A stretch of 7,593 nucleotides of DNA, from contig JAFGIT010000357.1 of NCBI GenBank assembly GCA_016929465.1, forward strand, positions 1 through 7,593, in the 5' to 3' direction. How positions within the stretch are numbered: position 1 is the stretch's first letter; each line of letters begins with the position of its first letter. Both the position numbers and the translations under genes were made by a program. Under the pieces are notes generated by a model. The model made no database searches, was not told where the DNA came from, and saw only the letters and a list, made by a program, of their open reading frames with translations. This document shows positions 5,934-7,593 of the stretch, one piece after another. Source of the stretch: JAFGIT01 sp016929465 [NCBI: Candidatus Coatesbacteria bacterium] (lineage in GTDB: Bacteria; B130-G9).

Positions 5934-5963
5934 TTGCCCTCTTTATCCACCCCTGTCTATAAT
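5934..5963 (+). promoter_or_regulatory. Sigma70-type promoter of surE
   Basis: TTGCCC at 5934-5939 and a perfect TATAAT at 5958-5963 are separated by 18 bases. Transcription would start near 5970, which leaves a leader of about 30 bases before the surE ATG at 6000. The minus-strand reading of the same -10 box (TATAGA) also has a TTAAGG 18 bases upstream of it, a weak candidate for a divergent promoter serving pilM. Confidence 0.5.
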
Positions 5964-5989
5964 GCCCCTTCATTTTAAACCTTAAGCTC

Positions 5990-5993
5990 GGGA
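5990..5993 (+). promoter_or_regulatory. Ribosome binding site of surE
   Basis: GGGA lies 6 bases before the ATG at 6000. The match is modest, but the spacing is right and the start agrees with the family's conserved MKILLVNDDG beginning. Confidence 0.45.
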
Positions 5994-5999
5994 AATAGT

Positions 6000-6791
6000 A
6001 TGAAGATTCTTCTTGTCAATGACGACGGCATCAACGCGGACGGGATAATATCCCTTGAGAAGGCCCTGTCCGCGGTCGCAGAGGTTTACGTCGTCGCTCC
6101 CGATGAGGAGCGAAGTGCCTGCTCTCACAGCATTACACTCAGGCGCCCGATCTCGGCCACTAAACTATCGGACCGCAAGTATTCAATTGACGGTGTTCCT
6201 GCTGATTGCGTAAATCTGGCGCTGTTGCATCTGTTTGCGGATGTTGATTTCGACCTAGTCCTGTCGGGCATAAACAACGGACACAACACCGGCGAGGACA
6301 TCAGCTATTCCGGCACGGTTGCTGGTGCTATTGAGGCGACTTCACTGGGTCGGCGCGCGATGGCGCTTTCGATAGGCTATTCAGAGCGGCCTGATTTCGG
6401 CGCCGCGCGCGAATTTGCACGGGAATTCGTTGTGCGATTTCCGATGAACGAGCTTCCGCCGATATGTTTTCTCAATATAAATTTCCCGAAGGGCAAGGGT
6501 CCGTTTCCGGTGATGGTGACCAGGCAAGGCCGGCTCCATTTTGAGAACAGCGTCACGCAGATCGGTGATGACGCCGCCCTGGATGGAACCGCCGGCGCCG
6601 TCAGGAGGTTCAAGATAGGACGGACAACCGAGCGTGGTCTTGCCGACGAGGGCACCGACGTTTACGCCGTCAACAGGGGCTACATATCGATAACGCCGAT
6701 GCACGTGGACCTGACGGATTTGCGAGCTTTCGAAAAGACTGAGCACCTGGTCTTTCAGGCGATGGGCTCAGAGGCCAAGAACAGCAAATAA
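6000..6791 (+). CDS. surE: 5'/3'-nucleotidase SurE
   Basis: SurE is a cytosolic, divalent-metal-dependent phosphatase that hydrolyses nucleoside 5'- and 3'-monophosphates. Some members also cleave short polyphosphate. At 263 residues it has the usual length. The metal-binding residues are in place: Asp8 and Asp9 in LLVNDDGINADGI, Ser39 in ERSACSHSIT, and Asn92 in SGINNGHN. The family-typical stretches YSGTVAGAIEA (103-113) and ITPMHVDLTD (231-240) are also present. It is the first gene of the plus-strand unit, behind a clear promoter, and is followed 27 bp later by a VTT/DedA-family gene. No protein-L-isoaspartate methyltransferase gene (pcm), its frequent partner elsewhere, is found next to it. 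The function is well supported, though the physiological substrate here is not known. Confidence 0.97.
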   Translation: MKILLVNDDGINADGIISLEKALSAVAEVYVVAPDEERSACSHSITLRRPISATKLSDRKYSIDGVPADCVNLALLHLFADVDFDLVLSGINNGHNTGEDISYSGTVAGAIEATSLGRRAMALSIGYSERPDFGAAREFAREFVVRFPMNELPPICFLNINFPKGKGPFPVMVTRQGRLHFENSVTQIGDDAALDGTAGAVRRFKIGRTTERGLADEGTDVYAVNRGYISITPMHVDLTDLRAFEKTEHLVFQAMGSEAKNSK

Positions 6792-6807
6792 CACATCTTT
6801 ATGATTT

Positions 6808-6811
6808 AGGA
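6808..6811 (+). promoter_or_regulatory. Ribosome binding site deciding the GTG start of the VTT gene
   Basis: AGGA lies 7 bases before the GTG at 6819. The nearby ATG at 6801 runs into a stop after one codon, so the GTG is the right start. Confidence 0.55.
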
Positions 6812-6818
6812 CGAAAAA

Positions 6819-7526
6819 GTGCTCAAGTGGCTTGCATCTATACCACATCAACTCGTTGAGTGGACGATTGCGTGGGCGGATACCGCCTACAGCGTCTGGG
6901 CGCTTTTCTTCCTGGCGTTCGCCGAGTCGAGTTTTTTCCCGATACCGCCCGATGTCCTGCTTATCGCGATCGGGATGGCGAAGCCGCAATCGGCCCTATG
7001 GCTCGCTTTGGTTTGCACGATAGGCTCCACGGTGGGCGGGATGTTCGGCTTTCTGATCGGCAAGATAGGTGGGAGACCGCTTCTTCTCAAGATCTTCAAG
7101 GAGAAGAAGGTCGGTGTGGTGGATAAATACTTCGAGAAGTATGGTGTGATGGCCGTCGGAGTGGCCGGTTTCACGCCCATTCCCTACAAGGTCTTCACCA
7201 TATCGGCGGGCGCTTTCCGGATGAATTTCACGAAATTTGCGCTGATTTCTGTGCTGAGTCGCGGGGCGAGATTCTTCCTGGTGGGCCTTGTTCTGATGTT
7301 CATCTGGCCACTGGTGCGGGATTCAATGCCGAAAGAGCAGCTTATGGGCTATCTGAATTATTTTTCGGTGGCCTTCATAATCCTCTTGATCGGCGGCTTC
7401 TATTTTGTGAAAGTAATGGGGAAACGACACGCTCAGAAGTCTAGAGAGCTGGAGGCCCAGAACTTGCAGGAGACTGCGGAGCAGGGAACAGGTTCGGATA
7501 GAACTTCTGATGCGGATGTCTGTTAG
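6819..7526 (+). CDS. VTT/DedA-family membrane protein (YqaA-like)
   Basis: This is an inner-membrane protein of 235 residues with a VTT (SNARE-associated/DedA) domain. Family members are linked to lipid flipping, including recycling of undecaprenyl phosphate or phosphatidylethanolamine, and to membrane homeostasis. Signature parts are [17 protein letters not shown] (34-50, with Glu36 and Asp45 as the conserved acidic residues), the Gly-rich [17 protein letters not shown] (69-85), [15 protein letters not shown] (117-131), and the Arg-bearing [11 protein letters not shown] (146-156). The last hydrophobic segment ends near 200. The remaining 35 residues form a polar, charged tail ending in Cys, without a recognised domain. 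It starts with GTG, 27 bp after surE, and is probably co-transcribed with it. YqaA-type proteins are shorter DedA relatives, and its transported lipid is unknown. Confidence 0.9.
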   Translation: MLKWLASIPHQLVEWTIAWADTAYSVWALFFLAFAESSFFPIPPDVLLIAIGMAKPQSALWLALVCTIGSTVGGMFGFLIGKIGGRPLLLKIFKEKKVGVVDKYFEKYGVMAVGVAGFTPIPYKVFTISAGAFRMNFTKFALISVLSRGARFFLVGLVLMFIWPLVRDSMPKEQLMGYLNYFSVAFIILLIGGFYFVKVMGKRHAQKSRELEAQNLQETAEQGTGSDRTSDADVC

Positions 7527-7538
7527 TTAGATATGGTT

Positions 7539-7593
7539 CGGGGCGTAGCGCAGCCTGGTTAGCGCGCTGCCTTCGGGAGGCAGAGGTCGGAGG
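7539..7593 (+). tRNA. tRNA-Pro (anticodon CGG), truncated by the window edge
   Basis: The first 55 bases of a tRNA are present. The acceptor 5' strand is CGGGGCG (7539-7545), and the D stem is GCGC/GCGC (7548-7551 and 7562-7565). The anticodon stem is CTGCC/GGCAG (7567-7571 and 7579-7583). The 7-base loop TTCGGGA carries CGG at 7574-7576 and G at position 37. The variable loop is AGGTC and the T stem begins GGAGG. The first base C and the GTAGCGCAGCCTGGTTAGCGC start are typical of bacterial proline tRNAs. It reads CCG codons. The gene begins 12 bp after the VTT gene stop. The T loop and 3' acceptor strand lie outside the window. Confidence 0.94.

Noticed and set aside
5749-5985. 78-codon plus-strand frame across the divergent intergenic region
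   Set aside because: It starts inside pilM on the wrong strand, runs through the surE promoter, and its product has low-complexity Ser/Pro composition without recognisable features.
6381-6746. Minus-strand frames opposite surE
   Set aside because: SurE is unambiguous with all metal-binding residues, so these are antisense shadows.
1-7593. CRISPR array, transposon, prophage or toxin-antitoxin genes
   Set aside because: No regularly spaced repeats, transposase or integrase motifs, phage structural genes or paired small genes were found on either strand.

Overview
The window looks like ordinary bacterial chromosome with moderate to slightly high GC. Genes are packed on two opposed strands and diverge from a roughly 210 bp intergenic region at 5788-5999. 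A PilM-type pilus actin homologue, SurE, a YqaA-like VTT/DedA membrane protein and a UbiA-fold phosphoribosyltransferase of the decaprenyl-phosphate type fit a Gram-negative bacterium that makes type IV pili or a related machine. This could be a delta-proteobacterium-like or uncultured lineage, but the sequence does not fix the phylum.

Left edge (1-228): no convincing gene. It holds three related GTAG-headed GC-rich repeat units, two of which still fold as hairpins, plus one unrelated perfect 7-bp hairpin. This is the downstream end of the minus-strand operon.

Minus-strand operon (5787 down to 229), in transcription order: a PilM-like protein; a GT4 glycosyltransferase 6 bp later; a multi-spanning GT-C glycosyltransferase overlapping GT4 by 4 bp; a HAD phosphatase 2 bp later; and a UbiA-family polyprenyl-phosphate phosphoribosyltransferase 41 bp later with its own good Shine-Dalgarno. 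The last three can be read as a lipid-linked pentose module. UbiA would make polyprenyl-phosphoryl-5-phosphoribose from PRPP, a phosphatase would remove the 5-phosphate, and the GT-C enzyme would use the lipid-linked pentofuranose outside the membrane. GT4 would add a sugar from a nucleotide donor in the cytoplasm. The pilM-like gene at the head of the same operon suggests that pili or another surface polymer are the target. That is an inference and the main point of interest here.

Plus-strand unit (5958 onward): a recognisable sigma70-type promoter (TTGCCC-N18-TATAAT) precedes surE. A VTT/DedA-family membrane protein with a GTG start follows 27 bp later, and then a tRNA-Pro(CGG) cut off by the right edge. 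No terminator is visible between them.

The divergent region also contains a possible 21-codon leader ORF with an AAGGAG upstream, placed just before pilM, which itself has almost no recognisable ribosome binding site. No transposase, CRISPR array or phage gene was seen.
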